46,038 nucleotides of DNA from Phycisphaerae bacterium (GTDB lineage Bacteria > Planctomycetota > Phycisphaerae > Sedimentisphaerales > Anaerohalosphaeraceae): NCBI GenBank assembly GCA_016782835.1, contig JADHXS010000004.1:1-46038 (forward strand). The letters are read 5' to 3'. The notes under the pieces are model-generated. The model saw nothing but the letters and a program-made list of their open reading frames with translations, made no database searches and was not told the origin of the DNA. The translations under genes were made by a program, and so were the position numbers. Positions 27,833-37,100 of this stretch are shown here, piece after piece (position 1 is the stretch's first letter; the number at the start of each line of letters is the position of its first letter).

Positions 27833-27887
27833 TCAGATACTACAGAATCGAGAATAATATGATCAGATTTTTAACATAGGAGGTAAA

Positions 27888-30800
27888 ATGAAGGTTGCAA
27901 AATTCATACTGATACTTATTGCAGTTTTAGGTGCTTTCGTTACGGGTGCCTTTGCCGCTCCGCGGCCCAACATTATTCTGTTGATGGCCGATGACATGGG
28001 TTGGGGCGATCCAAGTTATTACAGCAGCACGGTCACCTACGCGGACGGCTCTCCACACCCGGACCAGGGATGGATCAGCACGCCCACGATGGATTCGATG
28101 GCCTCAAACGGGCTGCGCTTCGACCGGTTCTACTCGGCTTCGTCGGTCTGTTCACCGACCCGCGCCAGCTGCCTGACCGGTCGTAATCCGGTCCGTGTCG
28201 GCATAGGCAACGCCAATAGCGGGCGTCTTGGATTCGATGAAACGCCGCTGTCGGTAGTTCTTTCCAATGCTGGTTATGTGTGTGGGCACTTCGGCAAATG
28301 GCATATGGGGACCATGACCACCCTGCGCAGAGATGGAAACCGGGGTGACGTCGGAAACGCAGGTGAGTACAGCGCTCCCTGGCACCATCAATATGACACC
28401 TGCTTTGCCACCGAATCTAAGGTTCCTACCTACCATCCGTATAGCGGCGGTTTGCCTTTGGCAACGAGCTTCGAGGATTCGAATTTCTACGGCACACGCT
28501 TCTGGCGGATACCGGCCAACTGGAACCAGACGTCCGGCGAAGGCGATATCGTTCCGATCGAGGAGGTCAACAACCTCATCGATGGCGACGGTTCGAAACT
28601 GCTCGTCGACCAGGCGATTCCCTTCATGCAGGATGCTGTTGCCAACAATACGCCTTTCTTTCTGGTGCTGTGGTTCCATACCCCTCACAAACCGGTTGTC
28701 GATCCCGACGGGGTGACCAGCGTGAACTCTCCCGACGCCGCAAAAGATGCCATTGAAGACCTCGACGACGCCATCGCCCGCGTGCGCAATGAACTGACAT
28801 CTCTGGGTGTCCGCGGCAACACCATGTTCTGGGTAACCAGCGACAACGGCCCCGAAAACGGCGTGGACTCGTTTAACGAAAATGAAGTTGGACGTCCGAT
28901 CCGGTCTGGACGCTATCGTGACCGCAAAGGAAAGTTCTACGAAGGCGGGATCATCGTGCCCGGCATCCTCGAATGGCCTGATGTCATTACTACACCTGCT
29001 TCCACCGCCATTCCAGCTGTCACGAGCGACTATTACCCGACCATCCTCGACTACCTGGAACTGAGCGTTCCGAATCAAAAACCGCTCGATGGAATCTCGC
29101 TGCGGCCGATTATCGAAGGTACCGCCACCACGCGCGTCAAGCCGATTGGATTCAAAAAGGGTAGTAAATCGGCATGGATGGACAACCAGTACAAGCTGGT
29201 CAAGGAAAGTGCCGGGTGGGAGCTCTTCGACCTGGTTAACGTTGCGCCCGGCGAGGAGCCCGAACAGACCACACTCGCCACAGCCGCCGACGTCGGCACC
29301 AAATCGCAGGCAATTCAGGACATTTACAATTCTATGCTGGCTGAATACAACGCATGGGAAACCACGATCAACCAGGACACGCCCAACATTCATGTATCTC
29401 AACCGACCGTGGTGCTAAATGCGGATGCTGAGGTTTACGATCCGTTTACGGTCACCGCTACCTTCAGTGAAGACGTCTTCCATCTTCATGCAGGAGAGTT
29501 TGTGGTTACCAATGGCGTAGCATCTAATCTCAGTGGTTCGGGTACGAGCTGGACCGTAACGATCACTCCGTCAGTGTATGGTCAGGTTACCATCACGCTG
29601 CCGGAAGGGTGCGTCATTGATGTTGACGGAAATATCAACGCGGACTCGGGTGCGTTGAGTGTTACCTATCTCGATGCTTCGGGCAACCTGGCGCCTACAT
29701 TCAACAGTGATCCGGTGGTGGAAATCAATGCGACGGAGAATCAGGCCTATAGCAGTACTCTGGCAGATGACGCATCGGATGTTGAAAGCGATCCTTTGAC
29801 TTTCAGCAAGACCAGCGGACCAGCATGGCTGACTGTAGCTGCCGATGGAGCCCTCAGCGGAACTCCGGATCCGGCGGACCTGGGACTCAACAGCTGGACT
29901 GTTCAGGTTTCAGACGCAACCGGCTCCGATACCACAACGCTGGAAATTACGGTGGACGCGTCAAGTGGCAACTGGACACAGATCATCTATGATGACTTTG
30001 AGGCGGGATGGGGCAACTACACACCCGGCAGCACTCAAGATGTGAAACTTTATACTGACGGTATTTATGCTCATCAGGGTAGTAACGCCGCAGACATCGA
30101 GGATAACAGTGGCGATGGTTCGGCTTTCTGGCTGACAAGTGGTGTTGATGTCGATTCACCCGCCCATACCGATATCATGGTCGAGTTCTGGTATATGGGG
30201 GTAAATATGGAATCGGGGGAGGACTTCTTCCTGGAATATTGGGACGGCTCTCAATGGCATTTGATCAAAGCCTGGGTATCTGGTGTCGATTTTGTCAACG
30301 ACCAGTTCTACTTCGAATCGGTAATTATCCCGGAAGCGAATTACACATTCCCGATTGATATGAAGATCAAGTTCCGATGCGATGCCACGGGTGGCGGCGA
30401 TGACGTATATATTGACGAGATCCGTATCAGCGTTTCAGATGGCACACCTGCAAACAATGCTCCGACATTTACAGTTGATCCTATCAATGAGATCGATGCT
30501 ACAGAGGATGCTGCTTACTCAAGCAGCATTGCCGATGACGCCTTCGATCCGGAAGGCGATCCGATGACGTTTTCTAAGACTGGCGGTCCCGGATGGTTAA
30601 CTGTTGCAGAAAACGGCGGGCTGTCGGGTACTCCGGCAAACGCTGATGTTGGCAATAATGTTTTCACGATACAGGTTGATGCCACTGGTGGGAGTGATAC
30701 GGCGACTTTGAACATTACTGTATATGGAAGCGCGGATATTAACGGTGACGGTGTTTTCAACCTTGAAGACTTCGGCCTGATCGCAAGAAACTGGCAAAAC

Positions 30801-30902
30801 GCATGCTCCGGGCCAACATGGTGCGACGGAGCAGACCTCGACATCAGTGGAACAGTAGAAATAGCCGACCTGCAAGCATTCGCAGCAAGCTGGCTAGATT
30901 AA
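27888..30902 (+). CDS. Multidomain secreted sulfatase with Ig-like, cadherin-like, jelly-roll and dockerin-like domains
   Basis: 1004 residues, preceded by a near-perfect AGGAGGT ribosome site. Sec signal peptide (FILILIAVLGAFVTGAFA), then a complete sulfatase (~25-495): DD at 35-36, formylglycine site CSPTR at 88-92, FGKWHMG, VTSDNGPENG and an EGGIIVPGILEWP block. The catalytic part resembles the sulfatases at 477 and 40199. Extra domains follow: a bacterial Ig-like domain (~500-598, VTATFSEDVFHLHAGEFVV), a cadherin/He_PIG domain (~600-688), a beta jelly-roll (~690-855, YDDFEAGWGNY, VYIDEIRISV), a second He_PIG domain (~858-945) and a dockerin-like end (DINGDGVFNLEDF, ADLDISGTVEIAD, WLD). 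Its sequence is visibly richer in G+C over the catalytic part than the flanking genes, so the catalytic half may have been acquired. Central position between two pairs of beta-helix proteins. Confidence 0.92.
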   Translation: MKVAKFILILIAVLGAFVTGAFAAPRPNIILLMADDMGWGDPSYYSSTVTYADGSPHPDQGWISTPTMDSMASNGLRFDRFYSASSVCSPTRASCLTGRNPVRVGIGNANSGRLGFDETPLSVVLSNAGYVCGHFGKWHMGTMTTLRRDGNRGDVGNAGEYSAPWHHQYDTCFATESKVPTYHPYSGGLPLATSFEDSNFYGTRFWRIPANWNQTSGEGDIVPIEEVNNLIDGDGSKLLVDQAIPFMQDAVANNTPFFLVLWFHTPHKPVVDPDGVTSVNSPDAAKDAIEDLDDAIARVRNELTSLGVRGNTMFWVTSDNGPENGVDSFNENEVGRPIRSGRYRDRKGKFYEGGIIVPGILEWPDVITTPASTAIPAVTSDYYPTILDYLELSVPNQKPLDGISLRPIIEGTATTRVKPIGFKKGSKSAWMDNQYKLVKESAGWELFDLVNVAPGEEPEQTTLATAADVGTKSQAIQDIYNSMLAEYNAWETTINQDTPNIHVSQPTVVLNADAEVYDPFTVTATFSEDVFHLHAGEFVVTNGVASNLSGSGTSWTVTITPSVYGQVTITLPEGCVIDVDGNINADSGALSVTYLDASGNLAPTFNSDPVVEINATENQAYSSTLADDASDVESDPLTFSKTSGPAWLTVAADGALSGTPDPADLGLNSWTVQVSDATGSDTTTLEITVDASSGNWTQIIYDDFEAGWGNYTPGSTQDVKLYTDGIYAHQGSNAADIEDNSGDGSAFWLTSGVDVDSPAHTDIMVEFWYMGVNMESGEDFFLEYWDGSQWHLIKAWVSGVDFVNDQFYFESVIIPEANYTFPIDMKIKFRCDATGGGDDVYIDEIRISVSDGTPANNAPTFTVDPINEIDATEDAAYSSSIADDAFDPEGDPMTFSKTGGPGWLTVAENGGLSGTPANADVGNNVFTIQVDATGGSDTATLNITVYGSADINGDGVFNLEDFGLIARNWQNACSGPTWCDGADLDISGTVEIADLQAFAASWLD

Positions 30903-30933
30903 TTTCTTTATGAAACACAGGATATTTTGGCAG

Positions 30934-33900
30934 ATGAAAAGATGCAAAATAACAATCGTATTAATGATCTTAGTATTGTTACCTGCATGTGCTTTTGCGA
31001 GGGATTATTATGTTGCCACAAGCGGCAGTGACAGCAATAACGGCACTTTTAATTCACCGTATCGAACCATTCAGAAAGCAGTCAGCGAGCTCGATCCTGG
31101 TGAGACGTGCTACATTCGCGGTGGGACTTACCACGAAGCCGTCAACATCGGTAACCTTGACGGAAGCAGTGGTAATCCTATCATATTTACGAATTACAAC
31201 GGTGAGGAAGTCATAATTGACGGGTCCGAGTCTCTGTCGGATCTGGGCGGAACTAACTGGACGGTTCATCAGGGTAATATTTATAAAACAACGATCAACA
31301 CAGACATCTGGCAGTTATGGGTTGACGGGCGTATGGCGATCGTTGCCCGGTGGCCTAATGTAACTGTTGGGCATCCGTGCGATCCGATCCAGCTAAAGGC
31401 TGACAACGTAACACCGGTCGACAACTCATGGTGGGATCTGAGCGGAACGTGGGGGCACATGGCATCTTCATGGGACGCTGGCGGCAATCTTACCAATGAC
31501 ACCGCCTACCAGGACATGGGAGCAGAAAACGTAAGTTTCGCTGGGGGTTCGATCATCCTGAACTTCCATTCCGAATCGCAATTCTCACGTCCGATCCTGA
31601 CCCATACCGCAGGCACCAATGACCTGACACATACGCCGGTAATGAATCCGCATGACAAAGGCTCCGGGCATTTTCTCATCGAGCACAAAAACGCTCTGGA
31701 TATGCCGGGCGAATGGTATTACGACATGAACACCGGCGAAGTCTGGCTCTGGTGCGAAGACGGGCAGACACCGCAGGGACGGGATGTGCGAGGCAAAACG
31801 ATCTCTTACGGTATGCAAATGGACGGCAGCAGTTATGTCGAGATACGCGGCTTGAAATTCTTCGGCTGCACCATTACATCCTTGAATGGATTGCATATAA
31901 CAATCGAAGACTGCACCTTTTCTTATCCTACGTGGTTTCGCCGCATGTTGGGCGAGCACACCTACAACGGAGAACCCACCGAAGCGAAACCGGAACCCAT
32001 GGGCGAAGGCGCTGCATTTTTCAGAGGTGATAAGAATGGAACTTATTTCACCATGCGAAATTGCATCTGGGAATATTCCGATGGCATGATCGACATGCAA
32101 AACGGTTACGGCGATGTGGTTGAAAACAACCTGTTCCATCATTGGAGTTTTACCGGAATGGCTTCGATGATCTTCAAGATGAATTCCAGTGAAAACTCCA
32201 TTCATACAAGGAACACATTTCACACCAATGGTTCAAAAGTCTGCGCCAAGGGGACTGATGTGGATGTCAGCTATGCGCATGCCTATCAGTTCGGCTACTT
32301 GCAGAAAGACGGTGTCGCGTTCCAGGCCGCCGGCGGCAATGGTGCCGGTGGCGGCAGTGACGGAACAGTTCGCCAATACATCTGGCATCATGATGCCTAT
32401 AAAGGTGCTGTCCGCTGGGACGGCCATAACGGGATCAACGGCACCGACCATCATCTTGTTTCATGGAACGTACCTGCTTCAATGATGATCAAAGGCGATT
32501 TCCATAAAGTGATCGGCAATACCTGCGTCAATGCCTGGGACTACACCGAAAATCTGATCAAGCTTCTGACAGAAGATGGTGCGGGTGGGGAGACGATGGC
32601 TGCAAATGATGAAGCGTACAACAACCTGGCTGACAGTATGTCGTCTCAGCGAGACGGCTATGTCCCCCTGGCCGGAACCAGCCATAGCAACAACTGGAAC
32701 GGATACCTGCATGACCGGGCGACCGGCGACACGGCTGACAAGCAGGTGCGCGATGTCGCCAACTGGGATTTCCGTCCAGCGGCTGGCAGTGACCTGATCG
32801 ATGCGGGCATCATCTATGCTCCCATTACTGATGGATACCTGGGCTCTGCTCCGGATATAGGGGCCTACGAAGACGGCGACACTCATTACTGGATTCCGGG
32901 CTTTCAGGACGTTATTGCCCGTACACCAGTTCCCCTGAATGGGTCGACTACTGCCAAGCCTGATTGTGATCTGATGTGGCTTGCCGGCAGGGAAGCCATT
33001 TCACACGACATTTACTTCGGTACAACTTCCGGCAATCTGACCTTCCAGGGCAATCAGTCTTTGATGAACAATATCTTCGATCCGAATGCAGGTGATTTGA
33101 CAGCCGGACAAACGTATTACTGGCGGATCGACACGGTCACAGCCGCCGGCACCCTGACTGGCAACGAGTGGTCCTTTACTGTCAAGGAGCCCTTAGTAAT
33201 AGAATATGTCACACTCAACCCCATTGCAGACACCTATGTCCGAAACGACAAGGCAACTACCAATTATGGTGAAAGCACTCAATTATCGGTGGCAACACAC
33301 ACCGACGGCAGTCAACGAGAAGGCTACATGAAGTTCAACATCAATGTACCCGGAACCATCGTTAGCGCGACCCTCAACCTGTATGCCACTGGCAACTCTA
33401 ACTCCGGCAGTGTACAGGTTTATACGATGAGCGATACATCGTGGGATGAATACGGCATGACGTATAACAACAAACCACCAATCGACGGTGTTTTACTGGA
33501 CCAGCAGGATGTTTTCAGTCACAGTTACCAGGAATTCGATGTCACCGGCGGCTTTACCGGCAATGGGATCATTTCCTTGGGGCTTGACAGGGCGCTTGCC
33601 ACTTCTTACCGTGCCGTCAGCTCAAGGGAAAATGTCAATCCGCCATACCTGGTGATTGCATATGTTTCCATCGATGACCCGGTCCCGGCTCCGGTTGCAA
33701 ATGTAGCTGCTGTTGGTGGTATGCGTCAAATCTCACTGACTTGGGACACGCATCCGGAACAGGATGTGGTTGGCTACCGTGTCTACCGTCGTCAGAATCC
33801 TGATGATCCCTTTACGCAAATCCAGCCTGGCATCTTGACGGAAACGAGCTATATTGATGCCTCCATGCTGCCCCATCTGATCTATCAATATGTCGTAAAA

Positions 33901-34134
33901 GCAGAAGATGCGATTGGCCAATTGTCACTCAATTCCAATATCACCGCCGCATCTTCAACGGATCCGGATATTAACGGCAGTGGTAAAGTCGATCTGGGTG
34001 ACTTTGCAGTTATCGCTGAAAACTGGTTAAACGCCTGCACCGGCTCGGATTGGTGCCAGAATTCGGATCTTAACCAGAGCGGCATGGTTGATCTTGTAGA
34101 CATTGTACTGTTTGTACAATACTGGTTGGAATAA
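30934..34134 (+). CDS. Giant secreted beta-helix protein (type II paralogue)
   Basis: About 1066 residues from ATG 30934, chosen because AGGA lies ahead of it and it begins a compact signal peptide (MKRCKITIVLMILVLLPACAFA); ATG 30910 is eight codons earlier with no ribosome site. LLPAC could also serve as a lipobox. Order of domains matches 24650: beta-helix (NSPYRTIQKAVSELDPGE, CYIRGGTYHEAV, DIWQLWVDGRMAIVARWPN) to ~662, Fn3-like (TYYWRIDTVTAAG), DNRLRE/CBM96-like (ADTYVRNDKATTNYGES, ~757-912), Fn3 (~915-1010) and a dockerin-like end (DINGSGKVDLGDF, SDLNQSGMVDLVD, WLE). It follows the sulfatase by about 30 bases in one operon. The duplication relative to 24650 looks fairly recent. Reaction unknown. 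Confidence 0.86.
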   Translation: MKRCKITIVLMILVLLPACAFARDYYVATSGSDSNNGTFNSPYRTIQKAVSELDPGETCYIRGGTYHEAVNIGNLDGSSGNPIIFTNYNGEEVIIDGSESLSDLGGTNWTVHQGNIYKTTINTDIWQLWVDGRMAIVARWPNVTVGHPCDPIQLKADNVTPVDNSWWDLSGTWGHMASSWDAGGNLTNDTAYQDMGAENVSFAGGSIILNFHSESQFSRPILTHTAGTNDLTHTPVMNPHDKGSGHFLIEHKNALDMPGEWYYDMNTGEVWLWCEDGQTPQGRDVRGKTISYGMQMDGSSYVEIRGLKFFGCTITSLNGLHITIEDCTFSYPTWFRRMLGEHTYNGEPTEAKPEPMGEGAAFFRGDKNGTYFTMRNCIWEYSDGMIDMQNGYGDVVENNLFHHWSFTGMASMIFKMNSSENSIHTRNTFHTNGSKVCAKGTDVDVSYAHAYQFGYLQKDGVAFQAAGGNGAGGGSDGTVRQYIWHHDAYKGAVRWDGHNGINGTDHHLVSWNVPASMMIKGDFHKVIGNTCVNAWDYTENLIKLLTEDGAGGETMAANDEAYNNLADSMSSQRDGYVPLAGTSHSNNWNGYLHDRATGDTADKQVRDVANWDFRPAAGSDLIDAGIIYAPITDGYLGSAPDIGAYEDGDTHYWIPGFQDVIARTPVPLNGSTTAKPDCDLMWLAGREAISHDIYFGTTSGNLTFQGNQSLMNNIFDPNAGDLTAGQTYYWRIDTVTAAGTLTGNEWSFTVKEPLVIEYVTLNPIADTYVRNDKATTNYGESTQLSVATHTDGSQREGYMKFNINVPGTIVSATLNLYATGNSNSGSVQVYTMSDTSWDEYGMTYNNKPPIDGVLLDQQDVFSHSYQEFDVTGGFTGNGIISLGLDRALATSYRAVSSRENVNPPYLVIAYVSIDDPVPAPVANVAAVGGMRQISLTWDTHPEQDVVGYRVYRRQNPDDPFTQIQPGILTETSYIDASMLPHLIYQYVVKAEDAIGQLSLNSNITAASSTDPDINGSGKVDLGDFAVIAENWLNACTGSDWCQNSDLNQSGMVDLVDIVLFVQYWLE

Positions 34135-34170
34135 ATATTTGAGATGAATAACTTAAATGGGAATAATGTA

Positions 34171-37100
34171 ATGGGGAAAATACCAAGAGGATGCAATTTA
34201 ATTATAGTATGCGTGCTTGTGATAATGACAACATCTGTTGATGCCTCTTTAACGGAATCATTCAGCAAGAGTGGTACGGGCATGATTCTGTTTGAAGATA
34301 AAGGACCGAGCAATGAAGATCCGGTTTTAATAGATGGCAGCGGCCTTACATGGGGTGGTTACATTAGCTTAAGCCCAAACCATGCCCATTCGTTTGAAGT
34401 CAACGCGGATGATAATACCTTGGAATTGGGCAAACGTGTCGTTCACGATGGTGCGTATATCTATACACGATTTACCGCAAATGAAGACTTGAGCGATACG
34501 ACTGCGAGTATCAGGGTAACAGCGGGGGTTGCTGATAGTGTAACGGCGGCAACAGATGTGTGTGTAATGATCCGAGCGGCTGGTGAATGGTATATCTGCG
34601 ATACCGGTATTGATTTGCTCGTGGACCAGAGCATAACAACAGTTAACCTTAACGGATTAACCTGGACAGCAGTCACCAATCCATCGGTCTTGGATGATAA
34701 TTTCACACCTTCTAATGAGGCTCCCCTTACCTTGGGGGCCGCAGGGATTGATTTAAGTGTCGCGACGGGAAGCGGGGCGATTGCCATGGCTGATGGGGGC
34801 GGTCTTTATTTTAATGGATCGGAAAATTCTTCTGCCACATTGATTGTCTATGAAATTTCCTGGTTGGAAAGCGATGTCGTGACCAATATCCCCCCCAATG
34901 TGAATGCGGGGATTAACCAGACTTCTGACTTGGCCGTCAATAATGGCCAAGTTCAGCTTATCGGAACTGCTGATGATGGAGGGGATGGCCCCGGGCCTTT
35001 TACAACCACCTGGTCTCAAACGAGCGGGCCTGGAACTGCGGTCTTCAGTGACTACTCAATTCTCGATCCGACCGTCACATTTGATCAGACAGGTCTATAT
35101 CAATTGCAATTATTGGCAAATGACGGGCTTGACGTCAGAACGGATGTTGTTCAGATCGACGTGATTGACAGTTCTCTGGGGGTGTATTATGTAGCAGTCG
35201 ACGGTGACAATTCAAATCCTGGGACATTGAATCTGCCATGGGCGACGATCCAGAAAGCGGCAGATACACTGCTTGAAGGTCAGACGTGTTATATTCGTGG
35301 TGGTCGTTATTCGGATACAGTCAACATATCCAACCTGCATGGAACGGCTACGGAACCCGTCATTTTTGAAAAATATAATGGTGAAGATGTTATCCTTGAG
35401 GGCACCATTCCGATTACGTCCGGATGGACGGTTCACAGCGGCAATATTTATAAGACCACGATCTCTCAGGATGTCTGGCAGCTGTTCGTCGATGATCAGA
35501 TGGTTACCGCTGCCCGCTGGCCGAACAGCTACAATGTGACCCGGCCGGACTATGGGGGCATCGGCGGCCCTGAACCGGGAAGTTTCTTTGATATGGACGG
35601 TACCCGTGCACGTCAGGCAGCAAACAGCACCTACGGCCATATGGTCAGTGATTCGGGCTATTTTGACCTGGCTGCTACGGGGAAGGATTTTTCAGGTGCG
35701 ATGCTGGTTGGATTCAGGATGATCGTCAGCGGCAATGATGTGTTTTATGAACAGGTCACCAGTCACACCACCGGTTCAAATGAGTTTGACTTTACTCAGC
35801 AAACCTATGGTTCTTCGGCAACGGGAAGTATTCCTTTGGATCAGGGGCGTTACTACCTGACATCCCATCTGAACTGCTTGGACCAGCCCGGTGAGTGGTA
35901 CTATGACACCAATACCGGCCGACTGTACCTGTGGACTGAGGACAGCGATGATCCCTCACTGCACCAGGTACGAGGCAAAGTCAACGAATATGTTCTCAAT
36001 GTCAGCAATTCGTCTTATATTCAGTTTAGGGGGATTCGATTATTTGCGACTGCATTTGATATTAATGGTAGCGATCACATCGTATTTGACGGTGTGCGTT
36101 CGTCTTTTCCAAGTTATGCAAAGCTGATGCTGAAATCCGTCGAGGAGGCGAATACCAATATCCTGGATGATACATCGGTCGTTCCAAGCGGCAATACGAT
36201 GAGAAACTGTGAGGTTGAGTATGCCGAAAGCCGCACTGTCATGATCGAATGTGCAGGCAACTTTATTGAGAACAGCTATTTCCATCATGCAACATGGGGC
36301 CGAACGAATTTCGGTGTCCTTTCGGATAAAAAAGGCGGGCAGACAACGTATCGGCGATGTACATTCAGTACATGGGGCAAGGGCAATGCATTAAAATGCG
36401 GACCTGCAACAACAATTGAATACTGCCGCGCTTTCAATGCTTACTATAATGGCGACAATTCCGGTTTCCAGATTCCCTCAGGCGGACAGGAGGGTTCAGT
36501 ACTGCATCATAACTGGATTCATGATTGCCGATCTCGTAACGGTATTCGCTTTGATGGTGATCCGGCCGGTATTCGCGCGACTGTGTATCGAACCGTTTCA
36601 CTGCGCAATGGCAAGGGATATCGGCTTAAGGGCGATCAGCACAACATCATGAACATCATTGGCCTTGAGAATTCACCTTCGGCGGATATCAATATCGCCT
36701 TTGATAAATTTTACGGATACGATCCTGCCGGATGTATGGAATATGAATGCCGGATTGACGGCAGACGGGGAAGTTTTCCGTTTCATGGCAATGAAAATTC
36801 TATTGTCCGAAACATTGCCGGTGATTTGATCACCAGCGATCCGATTCCTGCTGTCGTTCAGGGAGGAATATGGGAAGGCTTGGATGAAGGAAGCTTTTTG
36901 AAGGATCAATTGCGGGATCCATATAACTTTGATTTTCGCCCGGTTTCAGGGTCGGAACTGATCGACGCCGGAACTGAGACGATAGAACTTCCCGAGGTGA
37001 CGAACGGATATATCGGCGTCGCGCCGGATATCGGCGCCTATGAATATGGTGAATCCAACTATTGGATACCGGGTCACCGGACAGATAAAGCCCGCACACC

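Noticed and set aside
28152-29402. 416-residue minus-strand frame
   Set aside because: Complement of the sulfatase catalytic region; the sense frame has the CSPTR and GKWHMG motifs and a strong ribosome site.
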